A stretch of DNA of 64,000 bases from Gliomastix tumulicola. Its lineage: Eukaryota; Ascomycota; Sordariomycetes; Hypocreales; Bionectriaceae. The translations under genes and the position numbers were made by a program. The stretch is taken from assembly GCA_001599755.1 (NCBI GenBank), contig BCHX01000009.1:310001-374000 (forward strand). Reading direction: 5' to 3'. Below the pieces are notes generated by a model. That model did no database searches and was not told where the DNA came from. It saw nothing but the letters and a program-made list of their open reading frames with translations. Positions 43,542 to 55,524 of this stretch are shown here, in pieces (position 1 is the stretch's first letter; each line of letters begins with the position of its first letter).

Positions 43542-46031
43542 CTACCGCGGGCGCCTCGCCATGGAATTCGGGATCGGTCTCACATCTTCCCACATGGCAT
43601 CGTACTCCTTCATCATCTCAAGTCTCGTTTCTTCATCTGCTTCGTGGAAATGAACAGCACCATGCTCCCTCATCAACTGGATGAAATCCTCGTCCCGCCC
43701 CGAGGGATCGAGGACAGGGAAGAGAGGGTCAAAGGGGTTGTGGAATATGTCAAGTGCGGTCAGACACTCCTTATTCACCGCATTAATGCTTTGCGCTGCA
43801 CCATGCTTGAGCAGGAGCATGGGCATCTTGAGAGACCAGGCCCCGACCGAAGCCTGCAGTGGTGTGAACCCATTCCGATCCTTTACATGGACTATCTCTG
43901 GAGCTAATCGGAGGACCTTTTCCGCGATATCTAGGGCATCCTCACCTCGGCGTGCGAGCTCCACGAGAAGCGCTTCACCTTCGCGGCAAGGCAGTCTCGG
44001 ATCCACGCCAAGGTCAAGAAGGCGGCTAATGATGGCCTCTGGCAGCGAGGCATGAATATGAAGCGCAGGGACCCCTGCCACATCCAATACGTGTCGGTCC
44101 GCCCCGAAACGAAGGAGTACGTCAATTTTGGCAAAGTCATAGTCGTCTTCGTTCGGCTCGCCGTCAATATCACGGCAGTCCCGGAAATTCCGCTTCACGA
44201 CGTCGTGCAGCGGAGTCTCGCCCTCAAACCCAGGTGCGTCGGGGTTCGCCCCGGCCTCTAGCAAAGACTCGAGTATCCGTGGGCTCCTACCTGCCAAGGC
44301 GGCTGCTGCGTGCAACGGCGTTGAGCCATCTTTGGCTGCAATGTTGGGATCTGCACCGCATTTCAGCAGAATGTCAACCAGTCTCTCCTGCCTAGTCCTG
44401 AAGGGCCCGAGCGGCCTGTCGGCATATCCGTCGTTGGTCAACTTCCAGCACGGCAGCTCTTTCCAGCAAAGACTGTGCAGGACGGTCCGTTTGGTTTCTG
44501 GGCACGGCGCATTGATGTTGCTGACGTTGTTAGCCATGAACTCGAAGGCTTCATACATGTCGTGGCTGGGTGCAGCGTTGGAGTCCATAATCCTCTGGGT
44601 GCATTCGAACAAGGGCAGGAAGTAGATAGGGCTGTCAACTGCGGGCTTCGCGTCCAGATCAGCTCCGTGCTCAAGAAGAAGTTGGATCATTGGAACGCTG
44701 CGGCAAAGTCCCAGTGCGGAGACAATTGTGTCATGCGACACATGCTGCAGGTAAAACGCAGCCAGTGGCCTATTATCAGCTTTGAGCACGGGCTCGAGGA
44801 AATTTTTCAAGTCCTGGGAGCATGGTGAGAATCCCCCAGGAGTATGTGAAACCAGGAGTTGCGCAATTTCTAGTGCATTTGGGTTACTAGCGTAACATGC
44901 CGCCATCTCGAGAGGAGGCGGCCGCTCCGAAAATCTCCAGGGAATATGTCCCTTGGCAACGGCCACTTCGACTCCAAGATCCAGGAGCCGCCTCACACAG
45001 TTTACTTTGTCCCTGCCGATGGCGGTGTAAAGGAAATTGGTGGACCATGCTTGAAGCGATACTGGTAGTACGCCTGCTGCTGTCGTCTGGAAGAATCTCT
45101 CAATCATGTCGTCCTCCCTGAAATCCAGGATTTCGATGACGTTTATAGGGCATCTCAGCAACTGAGGGTGCCTATTTATCAACTCTGTCGCGACAGCTGT
45201 GTGTCGACCGTTGAGGGCGCGGCCCAATGGCGTGACGGCGGCCCAGAGTAAGGGATCACTCGTGTTTATTTCGGCATCGCCACCAGAATCAAGGAGAAAG
45301 CGAACAGCATCCAGATGGCCATGCTCGCAGGCGAGATGAAGAGGAGACGATGACCAATATCTCGAAACTGGCTGTTCCTCTCTGAACTCAAAGTTGAGAT
45401 TCGTCCCAGGGGGGAGGACCTGCTGTATGACTTCCACCTTTCCTGACACGATGGCTTCGCAGATGGCGTTTTTAGCCATCCACGAGATTGCGCCCCGACC
45501 GACGTCCGCCGAAATCTCGGCGTTCTGAGAAGCAATCTCGGTTTTGACAGTTTCGGTGCCAAGGAGCAACATGGCAAGGTCAACATGACCATTTTGCAGC
45601 GCTATCTTGACCGAGTGTACTGCACAGACCTCGGGAGTCGTCGCAATGACCCTTCTCGCGGTCTCGATTCGCCCATGCAACGCAGCAAAGGGCAACGCTG
45701 ATATAGGCATCGTAATCTCATCCACCTCCTCATCCACCTCCTCATCCCATTCCTCCGTAATGTCAGCCGCAATTCGGTCTCCAATGGAGGTGACCATGGT
45801 CAAGTTATGGCGGTATAGGAGATGGCTGAATTGTGTGAACAGCCGGCGGTTCGCCCGCACAAAGCTGTACAGGTCTGATATTTCTTGGCGCAGATCGTAG
45901 GGATAGGTTTCCGTCGTCCCTGGAATTAAAGCTTTCGCGATCATTCCGATGACTTCGTTGGGACAGTTTAAAAGGCCCAGAGACCCTCTGGTCACCGTGT
46001 TGTCACTTATATCGACAGTTGTGTCGTCCAT
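43542..46031 (-). CDS. F-box-like / ankyrin-repeat protein
   Basis: A single exon of 829 aa. Residues about 17-75 resemble an F-box (LGLLNCPNEVIGMIAKAL, then DLYSFVRANRRLFTQFSHLL). From about residue 105 there are many ankyrin repeats, clearest at SSPLHLACEHGHLDAVRFLL, MIQLLLEHGADLD, DGSTPLHAAAALAGRSPRIL, EGETPLHDVV and NGFTPLQA. There is no signal peptide or membrane segment. F-box proteins bind Skp1 in SCF ubiquitin ligases and ankyrin repeats bind client proteins, so a substrate-receptor role is plausible but unproven. A degenerate tandem copy lies directly downstream, which suggests a family that expands and decays by local duplication. Confidence 0.85.
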   Translation of the reverse strand: MDDTTVDISDNTVTRGSLGLLNCPNEVIGMIAKALIPGTTETYPYDLRQEISDLYSFVRANRRLFTQFSHLLYRHNLTMVTSIGDRIAADITEEWDEEVDEEVDEITMPISALPFAALHGRIETARRVIATTPEVCAVHSVKIALQNGHVDLAMLLLGTETVKTEIASQNAEISADVGRGAISWMAKNAICEAIVSGKVEVIQQVLPPGTNLNFEFREEQPVSRYWSSSPLHLACEHGHLDAVRFLLDSGGDAEINTSDPLLWAAVTPLGRALNGRHTAVATELINRHPQLLRCPINVIEILDFREDDMIERFFQTTAAGVLPVSLQAWSTNFLYTAIGRDKVNCVRRLLDLGVEVAVAKGHIPWRFSERPPPLEMAACYASNPNALEIAQLLVSHTPGGFSPCSQDLKNFLEPVLKADNRPLAAFYLQHVSHDTIVSALGLCRSVPMIQLLLEHGADLDAKPAVDSPIYFLPLFECTQRIMDSNAAPSHDMYEAFEFMANNVSNINAPCPETKRTVLHSLCWKELPCWKLTNDGYADRPLGPFRTRQERLVDILLKCGADPNIAAKDGSTPLHAAAALAGRSPRILESLLEAGANPDAPGFEGETPLHDVVKRNFRDCRDIDGEPNEDDYDFAKIDVLLRFGADRHVLDVAGVPALHIHASLPEAIISRLLDLGVDPRLPCREGEALLVELARRGEDALDIAEKVLRLAPEIVHVKDRNGFTPLQASVGAWSLKMPMLLLKHGAAQSINAVNKECLTALDIFHNPFDPLFPVLDPSGRDEDFIQLMREHGAVHFHEADEETRLEMMKEYDAMWEDVRPIPNSMARRPR

Positions 46032-46734
46032 TGCAAATGGTCGATTCGGGTTTCACTTGTAATGTATGTGATTTATGTGAATTGTTATATTTTTTCTCAG
46101 ATTGTGATGAGATAGCTTACCGTCGGATAGGTGATATATGTACACCTCAGCATAACCATCGTTTTGTCTCAAGGTGGGCAAACGAGCACTTCTTTCAGAA
46201 TTCCCTCAAGAACTGGCGAATCATAGTAAACATCCCGCGTTCGCATTATATCCACATTAGCTACGGGAACACGTAAATCTGCTTCACGAACATTCAGAAC
46301 AGAACGCAAAACGCCGTTGTTGTTGCTCAACAGATCAGAACTCCCTTGCACTCTGAGCGTGCTCCGCTGGGCGCTTGAGGCATCCATGTTCCGTTATCTT
46401 GCACCTCGTTTGTTACGGAGGAATTGCCGAAAGCCCAATTATACTGGCAACCATCACCATTCGCAATCATCGATCTCATTTCGCGGTCCGGAAGACTACT
46501 TTACTCTTAGATTGACTAACTACTGTAGTCCAAACACAGTGAATACCATAGTCTCTTCTCATAGCGGGGATGAAGTCGTGTACACTGAAATTACGATCGA
46601 TAATAACAACACACCCAGAGGAAAACGCTTTCTAGTCGTGAAAATCCAACCTTTTACCCCCCCATACTCCGCGCCGAAACGACAAAGTCCAACGCTGTCG
46701 CTCAAAAACAAAAGAAAGAAATCATAAAAAGGAA
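46032..46734. other. Intergenic, no confident gene
   Basis: Promoter side of the ankyrin gene and 3' side of the LtrA-like gene. A plus-strand frame of 136 codons at 46317-46727 has a basic, low-complexity translation without a recognisable domain, and I do not call it. Confidence 0.45.
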
Positions 46735-49379
46735 TCACACGCTGTAAAGATTCCTCCCCGTAATGGGACTGCTGTTCCCGCCCTGGAAGAACAGGTCGCC
46801 CTCCGCGATGGGATCGTACCCTCCGGCCTCGAAGTGGATGCTCTTCGCGGCTCTCTGGATCGTCGTGAGGCCGCGCCGCAGCGTCATGCCGCGCTTCACG
46901 GTGCCCGTACCCGTGGCGGCGGCGGCTGCGGCGGCGGCTGCTGCTGCTGCCTGGCTGGGCCGTCGGCCGACGTCGTAGTGGCCTGGGAGCTGGGCGTGGA
47001 GGCCTTCGATGCCGCCCAGAGTCTGGCGGGCTCTCCGGTCGTCGTATCCTTGGTTGAACTGTGGCTGGTGCTGGTCCTGATGATCCTGGTGATGATCGTC
47101 CTGGGGGTGAATGCTGTGGTGGGATTCCCGGATGGAATGATTGCTCTCGGCTTCGGTCGGCACTTTGGCGAGTTCCACGTCGACGGGCTCCGTGCGTTTG
47201 AAGGTGATCTTCGGTGGATGCGGTAGGTGGGTGATGATGAGGACGATGAGGAAGCAAATCATGATGGTTGGCAACGGCCATGGCGTCTCCAGGAAACTCT
47301 TCGTCGCCTCGGTGTTCAAGCTAACAAGCGCAATGAAGCAGAGGCCTGCCCCAATGCAGAAGACGAAGCCCGTGCGCACCATGTTGAAGACGGACCATCC
47401 CTTTCGCTTCGAGACGATGGCCATCAACATGAGGAGGATGAGCACCAGGCCGGCAGATATAAACATATACACAAACTGTCGTATGAATTGTTAGCTCAGG
47501 CGTCTTCTCAGATTGCAAAGGCAAAGGCAGCACGTACAATAAGCCTCAGCCTCTTCATGGTCATGGCCAAGGCTTCCAGTTCCGGGAACTCGGGGTCGGT
47601 CCCCTTCGTGGCAGATTTGTCCTGCTCGACCGAGATGTCAAATGCATCAGCAATGGCGTTCATGACCGTCGTCGTCACGGACAGATAGTTCTTCGACCAG
47701 CTGATGAACTGAGGGTCCGCGTCATCCCACGTCTTGTCCCAGAAGCTGTCCGGGAGTTGAAGCAGATTGGTCGCTGCGGCGGACAGGCGGTTCGCGTCCT
47801 GGCCGCCCTCGTCCACGTCGGAGCCGTACTTCTTCAGTATCTCCTTGACGGTGTCCATAAGCTCCTCGACGACTGTAGCCGTCGACAGGCTATCGGCTGC
47901 CTTGACGACGGTCTCGTGTATTTTATCGCCTGCATCTGAGAATGCCTCCATAGCCCGCCACCACACGGCCCATTGGCTGCCACCCTCTGCCAGCAGGACC
48001 AGGGCGATGTGGAACGGCAGGTGAATCATCGTCCAGTAGGCCTGGTGAGTCGTCTTCATGTGGCTGTGGTGGTGCATCCAGTCAAAGTACAGCTGGAAGA
48101 TGATGTAGAGGATACCGCCCGCGGCTATCAAGATGCCCACAAGAGGCGAAGCTTGTCACTCCGTCAGCAGCTGCCACACCACCCACCCCCCCAAATCTCA
48201 CACCTTGATAGGGAAAAGGAAAGGAGCCGATTGGCTGACTTACACCAGTGCCGCGAGATCTCCTTCACGTACGTATACTCCACAATCTTGGTGATATTCT
48301 TGGCGAGAATAATAACACCCTCGCCCAGGATGATGAGCGTCAGCAGGTTGAGCCGCTCGTTGAAGTGGGTGCCCTCGAAGCTGAGCGTCTTGGAAAAGGT
48401 CGCGTGGATGATGATGGCAGCCATCTCGATGAGGCCGATGACGTACCAGGCCACGATCAGGTGGTGGTCTTGATGCTCCTCGGCGACAAAGGCGATGATA
48501 AGGTACCCGATGGCAGGCATGAGATGCAGGCCCACAGCGAACATGAGGGCGTTCCGACTCCGGCGGTGATGACGAGCGTGGAAGAGGACGAGGCCGTACT
48601 GGAGGGCGAGAACCAGTCTCGACATCATTAAGAAAAGGGCTGGATGCATGTGAGAAGGTGGTGAGTCCCGTGGCAGCCGGGACGTGTCTTACATGTTGCC
48701 TTGAAGATAGGCCGAACGAGGTCCTCCTTGTCGAAGGTCACGCCGACGACAGCAAACCCGATCATGACCGTGAGATGACTCGCACGGGCGATACGTTCAA
48801 AAATACCATCTTGGCCGAAGCGCGCATCGTACACCGTCGTGATGAGCCACGTTATCCATAGCAGCCTTCAAATATGAGATGGGCTGTCAGACCGAGACCA
48901 GGGGATGGGACAATCCTGGGCGACTCACAAGAAATATCCAATGAACGGAACCAGCGTCCTCAGCTCGGTCACGGGATGCACCGTCGCAAAAACATTCAGA
49001 TTGGCGACGAACCACAGATCGTAGAACAGCTCCGACGTCGACGCCGACTCCCGCTACACGCGCGTCAGCAATTCCATTCACATTCCCACTCTGCTCCCCC
49101 CCCAAGCCCGTGAAATACCCTCGTAAAACGCAGCGTCTTCTGTCCTCCGGCCGGCTCCGGCGTCGGCGCCTTCGCGTGCCGATCCGGGATCAGTCGCTGC
49201 TCCTCGCCCTCGTGTACCTCCTGCACCGGGTTGTTGACAAGGGCGAGCTTCGAGCTGGCGAAGCGCAGGGCCGTCGTCGACTTGCGCAGCTTGTGGCCCT
49301 CGGGCGCCGCCGCCAGCGTGTTCGGGTCTGTACTCGAGTCGGAGTCGCTGTCATGGCGCTGGGCCTTGTGCTCCGTCAT
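46735..49379 (-). CDS. LtrA-like (low temperature requirement A) multi-pass membrane protein
   Basis: Six exons with introns at 49118-49054, 48928-48866, 48692-48640, 48243-48152 and 47537-47476 encode 769 aa. The N-terminal ~85 aa are hydrophilic. The LtrA-type core starts with SELFYDLWFVANLNVFA and continues through several hydrophobic segments (HLTVMIGFAVVGV, LMFAVGLHLMPAIGYLIIAF, LNLLTLIILGEGVIILA, IALVLLAEG, FISAGLVLILLMLMAIV, MICFLIVLIITHLP). A soluble helical segment of about 150 aa interrupts the later membrane part. The C-terminal tail is cytoplasm-like, with a His/Gln/Asp-rich stretch (HPQDDHHQDHQDQHQPQ) and a run of 12 Ala encoded by a GCN repeat. The family is widespread in fungi and bacteria, but its transport or sensory function is not settled. 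The exon chain is well supported because splicing restores the membrane segments. Confidence 0.88.
46915..46954. repeat. GCN trinucleotide repeat coding for poly-Ala
   Basis: About 12 consecutive Ala codons in the LtrA-like C-terminal tail (minus strand). Mixed GCC/GCA codons point to old slippage. Confidence 0.8.
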
Positions 49380-51374
49380 GGCCGCGCGGTGTCGAGCAGG
49401 GCAGCCCAACGGGAGGAAACAGACGCGGCGAAATGCACAAGAACGAATTCAGAGGAAGAAGACACAGCACAGCGCAGCGTGCAGGAGAAGCGCACATGGC
49501 AGCCACGATGGTTAAGAACACCACCACATCGGCAAATGAGTGCCGGCGTGTCGTGTCACTGTGAAAGAGTGCATGGATACGATGGCTAGCTTCACGCAAG
49601 CTCCCAGGTACACACCTTGTCAAGTAAGCTGACAAGCCCCATCCCGTTGACTCCTTCTCGGCCAGTAGTTAGCCTCTCTCTCTCTCACACACACAACAGC
49701 AGCACGATAATAGCGACTGCCAGCCCGCAGGCCCGGCGTTGGGCGGAGTAAGATAATAGCCTCCCAATAGATCTTTTCAGGGCGCTGGTCTGGTCCAGGG
49801 TCTACGGAGCACTAACTAACTAACTGCTAGTAATGCGCTGTGGTGGCATTGATCAGCCCCCCCTGGGAAGAAATGCTCAGCCCTTATTTTGTGACCGATC
49901 CACAGCGCCGTTTCATGGGCTTGTTTTATTGAACGAGAACGTGTCACTCCCACGGGCGCAATCTTGACGGGCTCTTGTCCGAGATTCTTCTGAATCCCAC
50001 GGAATGCTATGCTTCCCCCCCTGGGACATGGCCGAACGGGCTGATATGAGACGAGGGCGATCACTTCGTGTCCGGTTTGGGAATTCTTTCCTCCTGGACA
50101 GATGGCATTACTGTGGGTAAATTGCCAGCAATCTTGTTCGCCCATGCTCTCTGATCCCCGGCGTCAGTCAATTGGGGCTGGGACGGAAAAATCGGCTTGT
50201 TAGCTCCCCAGATGCGCCTTGGCAAGGAGCATTAGTACTAAGTAGGGCTGCTAGAGCCATCCTAAATTAGAAGCTTATCAGAGGACCTTAAGTGACTGAG
50301 GCCCAAAAGATGCCCAAGCGCTGCGGGCGTCTGTCGTGTCATGGCGGCGGGAATGACTAATTGATCTCTTCATACCCCTGAGAGCCATGCATGCATGAGC
50401 AGGAGTGAGGCTCAATGGGAACGACAACATGACGGATACGATCAAGGTCCCGTACTTTGGCCGTCCTTCTGTCCCTCAGAGCGGACTGTGAAGCTGACAA
50501 ATGGCGATCATTTTGGGCGATGCAGGATCAGGGATTCAGAGTGCTGCGTCGTGGATGTCTGTGCCGCATCCTGCAACCTGCTTGTTAGGGAATACCGATA
50601 AACAATGCGACCTTGCTGGTGTTTTGTATTTGACGTCGGGTACGATCATGGTCCCTGTCATCCCGGGCTTAACAATGGTTTCTCCGAATTCTCGGTCGCT
50701 CGCCTACTTGCTACGGCCGATCAAGGCTCAGGGTGGTAGAATATGACTCTCATTCAATGATGAAATGGTGAATCGGCAATTGGCAGAGGGGCTATGACTT
50801 GAGTTTTACAAACAAGACGGACTAGTGCAGCCTAAGTTAATGCTTAATGTGTATGTAAAAGCAACTGCTAGTTAATGGGCATTTTGATTGCTGCAGCACT
50901 GTCCAGTGGTTGGGCGATATTTGGTGTGCTGGGTGATCGCTGTGCTTCCTCACGTGAATGGCTCATGTTCGAAGAACTAATAACAGCCACAACGGTGGAA
51001 TTATTTCAAGTGGAGTTTTTATTTCAGATTTCTTTTTTACAAGTCTCACCCCCCCTCCTTTACCCAAATCTCTGATCGATTCTACCATCGGATCTTCTGG
51101 TGGTTGCGTCGGCTGTCATGTCGGCCATTGCTGAAGAAAGAAGTCACCGAATTTAGGGTAGCATGTGGCGCCTGGAATGCCACAACTGCAGCCAAGAGAC
51201 CCTGAATTTCGTGCATGATGGAATGAATGTTGGTCCTTCTCTCTGGAAGCGTCTGTGGGTCTGCGGGGGGGAAAGGTCGCCAATGACTCTTATTTCCGAT
51301 CATCTTGTGTGGGATTGGAAATGGCTCACTCACTGGACACAGTTGAAGCATCTGTCTTCAACTCAACCACCACG
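49380..51374. other. Intergenic, no gene seen
   Basis: About 2 kb between the LtrA-like and AlaX-like genes, which are divergent. It has a CT/CA run near 49672-49700. No protein-like frame is present. Confidence 0.5.
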
Positions 51375-52258
51375 ATGACCACTGATCTCTCACACGTTTG
51401 TGCCCCGTCGTTAGCTGAGCAGTGATGATGTTCCTGACACATGACTAGCTCCCCAGGACGGAGGCCATATACCAGAAGCATGACGACCAGCTCACAGCTA
51501 CCGTCGTCGTGCTGGCTTGTGTCCCGTACAGCTCCCTAAGCGATGACCTCAAGCCGCTCTTCAAGCCCGCCTCCCCCGATGAGGCCTATGTTGTCGTCAC
51601 CGATCAGACCGTCTTCTACGCCCAAGGCGGCGGACAGCCCGCGGATACGGGTACAGTCTCGAGTGAATCCGGAGACGCCGTCTTCACCGTCTCCGGCGTT
51701 CGGCGCGCATCCTCCGGTCCGATCCTCCACCTCGGCACCTTCGCCGCCCCCGATGCCGTCTTCAAAGACGGTGCGACGGTCATGCAGAGCGTGGACGGGC
51801 CGACGCGCACTCTCCATTCGCGCATCCACGATGGCGGCCACATCGTCAGTCTCTCGATCCGTCGTCTCGTCGCCTTCATCCCCGACGTCACCGAGCTCAA
51901 GGCCCAGCACTATCCCGGCGCCGCCTTCGTCGAGTTCAAGGGCCACATCGGCGGCGAGCAGAAGGAGGCTATACAGAAGGCAGCCAACGACATGGTGGCT
52001 GAGAACCTGCCCATCACTGTGTGCTGGTGGGGAAGGGACGAGGTGGCTGATAGATGCTGGTCTGTGCCTGCGAACCTGCTGGATACCATCGTGCCTGAGG
52101 GCGAGAAGGCGAGGGCGGTGGACATTGAGGGAGCGGGAGCGTATCCCTGTGGCGGCACTCATATGAGGACGACTGGTGAGGTTGGCTCGATTGTCATCAG
52201 GAAGATTACTCGGCAGAAGGGCATCTCGAAGGTCTCGTATGCGCTGAAAGAGCCGTAG
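51375..52258 (+). CDS. AlaX-type alanyl-tRNA editing protein
   Basis: A two-exon model with an intron at 51410-51456 encodes 278 aa; the first exon is only 11 codons, so the start is less certain than the rest. The second-domain editing fold is clear: TVFYAQGGGQPADTGTV, then a zinc ligand pair in LHSRIHDGGH (HxxxH), and the second pair in YPCGGTHMRTTGEVG (CxxxH). This CGGTH with the upstream HxxxH forms the Zn site that hydrolyses mischarged Ser-tRNA(Ala) or Gly-tRNA(Ala). There is no aminoacylation domain, so it is a free-standing trans-editing factor. No mitochondrial presequence is evident, so it is probably cytosolic. Its 3' end faces the regulator gene at 52361, only about 100 bp away. 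Confidence 0.9.
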
Positions 52259-52360
52259 ATGACACGTGTCAGGAAAAGGATACACTACATTTTCTAGACA
52301 TACACATGATAGATCGGCAATCTCTGAGGTTATGCTGTTCAGAAAGATACAAGAAAGCCA

Positions 52361-55300
52361 TCATGTCCCAGACCATTCTGAAAGACCTCTCAACATCTCG
52401 GAAAGGCCCTCTGTCGCTCCCCAAACATAATCCCCCTTCCGTCCTAGAGGACTGACACCATCGGCCTCCTCCGGCGACTGAGGATAGACCTTCTTCCTCT
52501 TCTGAAGGATATTCTGCCCCTGGAGGAGAATCTTCTTCGGGGCGTCCTTCTCGCAGAGGTTTCCTACGTGAGATAAATGTGGTGACATCCGTTGGCCGTG
52601 CTTCACGTATGTTTGCACGATCTCGTCGTCGCAAGGGCGGTCGAGATGGAACTGCAATGGCTCATCGTCCTCGTCCAGATCTGACATGGGCGATGATGCA
52701 GAATGTGGCGAGGTATCTGCAGAAGGTCCGTTGGCGACATTCTGTATAAGTACAGGCTCGCGCTCGACTGCTGCTCGATGTGCGTCGGGGGCGAATTGTA
52801 CTGATGTGCTGTATGCCCAGAGGACGAGCGTGGCCATGTAGACGCCGAATGACTCCAGGAAAGAATCGATACTGTATCTCCTCACATGCCAGAAGACAGC
52901 GCCGGCGTGGATGACAGCCAGTCTAGCTTTGAACTGGTCGTCAATAGCCCACCGTAGAACCTGGTCACGAGCCACGTTGGCGCTCCGCTTGTGGCTCTCC
53001 GTCCAATTCACTCGTGGAACTGAGACTGTGGAGGCGAGAGTCTGGAGCGCATCGGTCGGAGTGAGGAGGATCAGTCGAGACAAGTGCAGATGGAAGTGGA
53101 TCGGAGACTCTGGTCCTCCGGCTCCTGCACTGAGGCTCGTCGCGTTCCAATGCAAGACATCCAAGCCGTCACAAGCGCTGTTCCGCCACCTGGATAGAAT
53201 AGGGAGACTAGGTGGCCACGACTCTTCTACTCTCCGTGATGCGGATCTTGGTTGCCGGCTGGCGGACGGCATCCAAGAAACCAGTCCGTTCTGACACTGG
53301 CTGATGGCTGCCTTGGTTCTCTGGATGATGGAGTAGATCATGATGATGCGTGAGAACTCGCTGAGCTTGGGAGCGAGCTTCTTCTCAATGTAGAGCATCT
53401 CGAGAGCGTCGAGGAACGGTACTGCACCACACGTGTTAGAGAAGATGTAGTCGGAGGATAGAATACGGGGTAGTCTTACCGGAATACGACTTCTCCCTCA
53501 TGATGCTGTCGAACGTAGGTCTTTCCCAGACATGCTCTCTACAAGGAAGCGAGCATTGGATATCCCGTAGGCTCAGCAACGACTCCGTGCCAAACTCGTA
53601 CGCGAATATCGACTCGAGTAACTGCAGGCAGTGCAATTTAGCTTCTGTGCGGTAAAACTGGCGAGTTCGGCGTCTGGTTGAACTTACCCATATCATGTAA
53701 CCAGTTCTCATCCTCGACTGCTCGCTCAGCCAGACAGCCGCGACATGCTCAGGATCCGACACAACCTCCTGCTCCTGAGGATCCGGACCACGCGGTACGA
53801 GAAGCCGCATGCTGCGGCAGGCTTGGACCAGCTTGTATCTGTCCACGAGCACTCCGTTATGCGACCGGTCCCGATCGCCATGCGTCTTGCAGACCAAGTT
53901 GAGCATCAGCGCCTGCACCGTGGCGAGAACCGACGGCTCATCCTGGTACTCTGGAATAACGTCGTGAGCCCACGGGGCCAGAATCATCTCAAAGCCCGCA
54001 TCGCCGACGGCCTGGGATAGAGCATCCTGAAGGATGTCCGACAGGAGCTGGCCCGCGCGCAGACTCTCTGGCTTGCAGCAGTACCGGGCCCCGACCGTGC
54101 AGAGGGCGAGAGTCACGAGCCATTGGGACGGTGGTTCGTAGAATGTCGACTGGGGACGCAAGAACGGGAAGGAAGGGTGAAAGTGTTGGAAGTATAGTCG
54201 GAAGAAGGATTCCATCTGGTGATGAGCCGGGAACGGCCGGAACGATGTCGCTGGGTTCGCCTTTTCCACCATCCTTTCGTATGTCTGGACGGACAGCACT
54301 TCTGCTCCTACTGCTACCGAGTCTGATGTCGACGCACCGCTGGGGCTGACGCCGGGGGAGCCGTTGCTCATAGCCCCCAGGACACTGGGAAGAGAGCGCC
54401 GTATCTTGGAGAGCCCCTTGAACGGCGCTCTGGATCCGCCTCCCTCAACGTACAGTGTTGCAATGGGGGAGTGCAAGGAAGACTGACTCTCGCTTGGCGT
54501 AGAACCATATCTCCCTGCCCGTCGAGGGTCGAACGGTGACCCGCGGCCAGTTGAAGACGCGTGTCTGGCGGCTGGGAGCAGCCTCGATGCTTGATTTTCT
54601 GACTGGTTGGCCCGCGTCGGCCAGTTCCAGTGGTTGCCCAGCGAGCTGTACTCGGAGAAGAAAGGATGGCTCATGGCGTCGCAGCCTTCGGCATTGCCAG
54701 CTTCCAACGAGGCCATGTGGCTTGTCCAGTCGTACTGGGGCATGTCGCTCGGAGACAGCCAGTTGACCGCGAAAGCATCCGAGAGCTGCCCGCCGAGGCC
54801 CATCTCTATGTTCAGACTGCCGGATGGATCTGCTGCGTCGGGCATGGCGGCGCTCATGTGACCGTTCGCAAAGCCGTGGCTCTCTGGCGACCAGCCGATC
54901 ATCCACGCCGGCTGGTGGTTCACCGCAGCTTCAGCAGGGACCGACGACGACATAGCGGCCCCCGTCTGCATATTGGATTGCATCCCATCACCGCTGGTGG
55001 CCTTCCGCTTCCGTGACGTCGGGTAGACACACGGCACGACTCGGTCAGCGCACCGCTGACACGGATCGCCTCGCGGGCATCGCACGCGGTTCATCGCACA
55101 TTCTTTACACGCCCGCGGGAAAGCAGCCCGGTCGCTCTGCGTAGGCTTCGCCGCGTTGGGGTCGTGAGAGGCGCAGTGCTTCGTCAATACGTCCCTGGAG
55201 TAGAAGCAAAGGGGGTCAGAGACAACTGTGGGGGAGAGGACGAGGAGATCCGATGTGAAGGGCAATATATATGTATAGCATGCATGTGCTATAGATGGGG

Positions 55301-55524
55301 AGGGGGAAAACCGCTTACATCCGAGAGAAGGTCTTGGGGCACTCGGTGCAGGAGAAGGGTCTCTCGTTGGTATGGATTCGCTGGTGCCGTTGGAGGTGCT
55401 CTTGGCGACTGAAACCTGCGCCGCACTCGGAGCACTGGACTTTGGTGCCTGTAGAGGGCGGCAAGGTCGCTTGCGGTGGGCTGGCTGGCAGTATCGGGGT
55501 GAAGGCCATCGTGGATGTAGCCAT
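52361..55524 (-). CDS. C2H2 + Zn2Cys6 transcription factor
   Basis: Four exons with introns at 55318-55195, 53687-53622 and 53479-53422 encode 971 aa. Two C2H2 fingers open the protein (CSECGAGFSRQEHLQRHQRIH and, completed by splicing, CTECPKTFSRMDVLTKHCASH without a break). A Zn2Cys6 cluster follows (ACKECAMNRVRCPRGDPC, then QRCADRVVPC) with a basic RKRK stretch. The middle is Ser/Pro-rich. From about residue 380 there is a fungal-specific regulator middle domain (FRLYFQHFHPSFPFL, LLVTLALC-like, SRMRTGYMIW joined to LLESIFAYEF, LPCREHVW). The 66-nt intron at 53687 is preferred over reading through because it restores this block. It is a nuclear DNA-binding regulator. Its closeness to the GH31/MFS pair makes it the natural candidate controller of that group, though nothing in its own promoter shows this. 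Confidence 0.9.

Noticed and set aside
46317..46727. Plus-strand open frame of 136 codons
   Set aside because: Translation is basic and lacks any recognisable domain or signal; it lies in the gap between two minus-strand genes.
53652..53687. A 30-nt intron in the regulator ending at the first AG
   Set aside because: A 66-nt intron ending at 53622 is a normal length and joins RTGYMIW to LLESIFAYEF, matching the family block.
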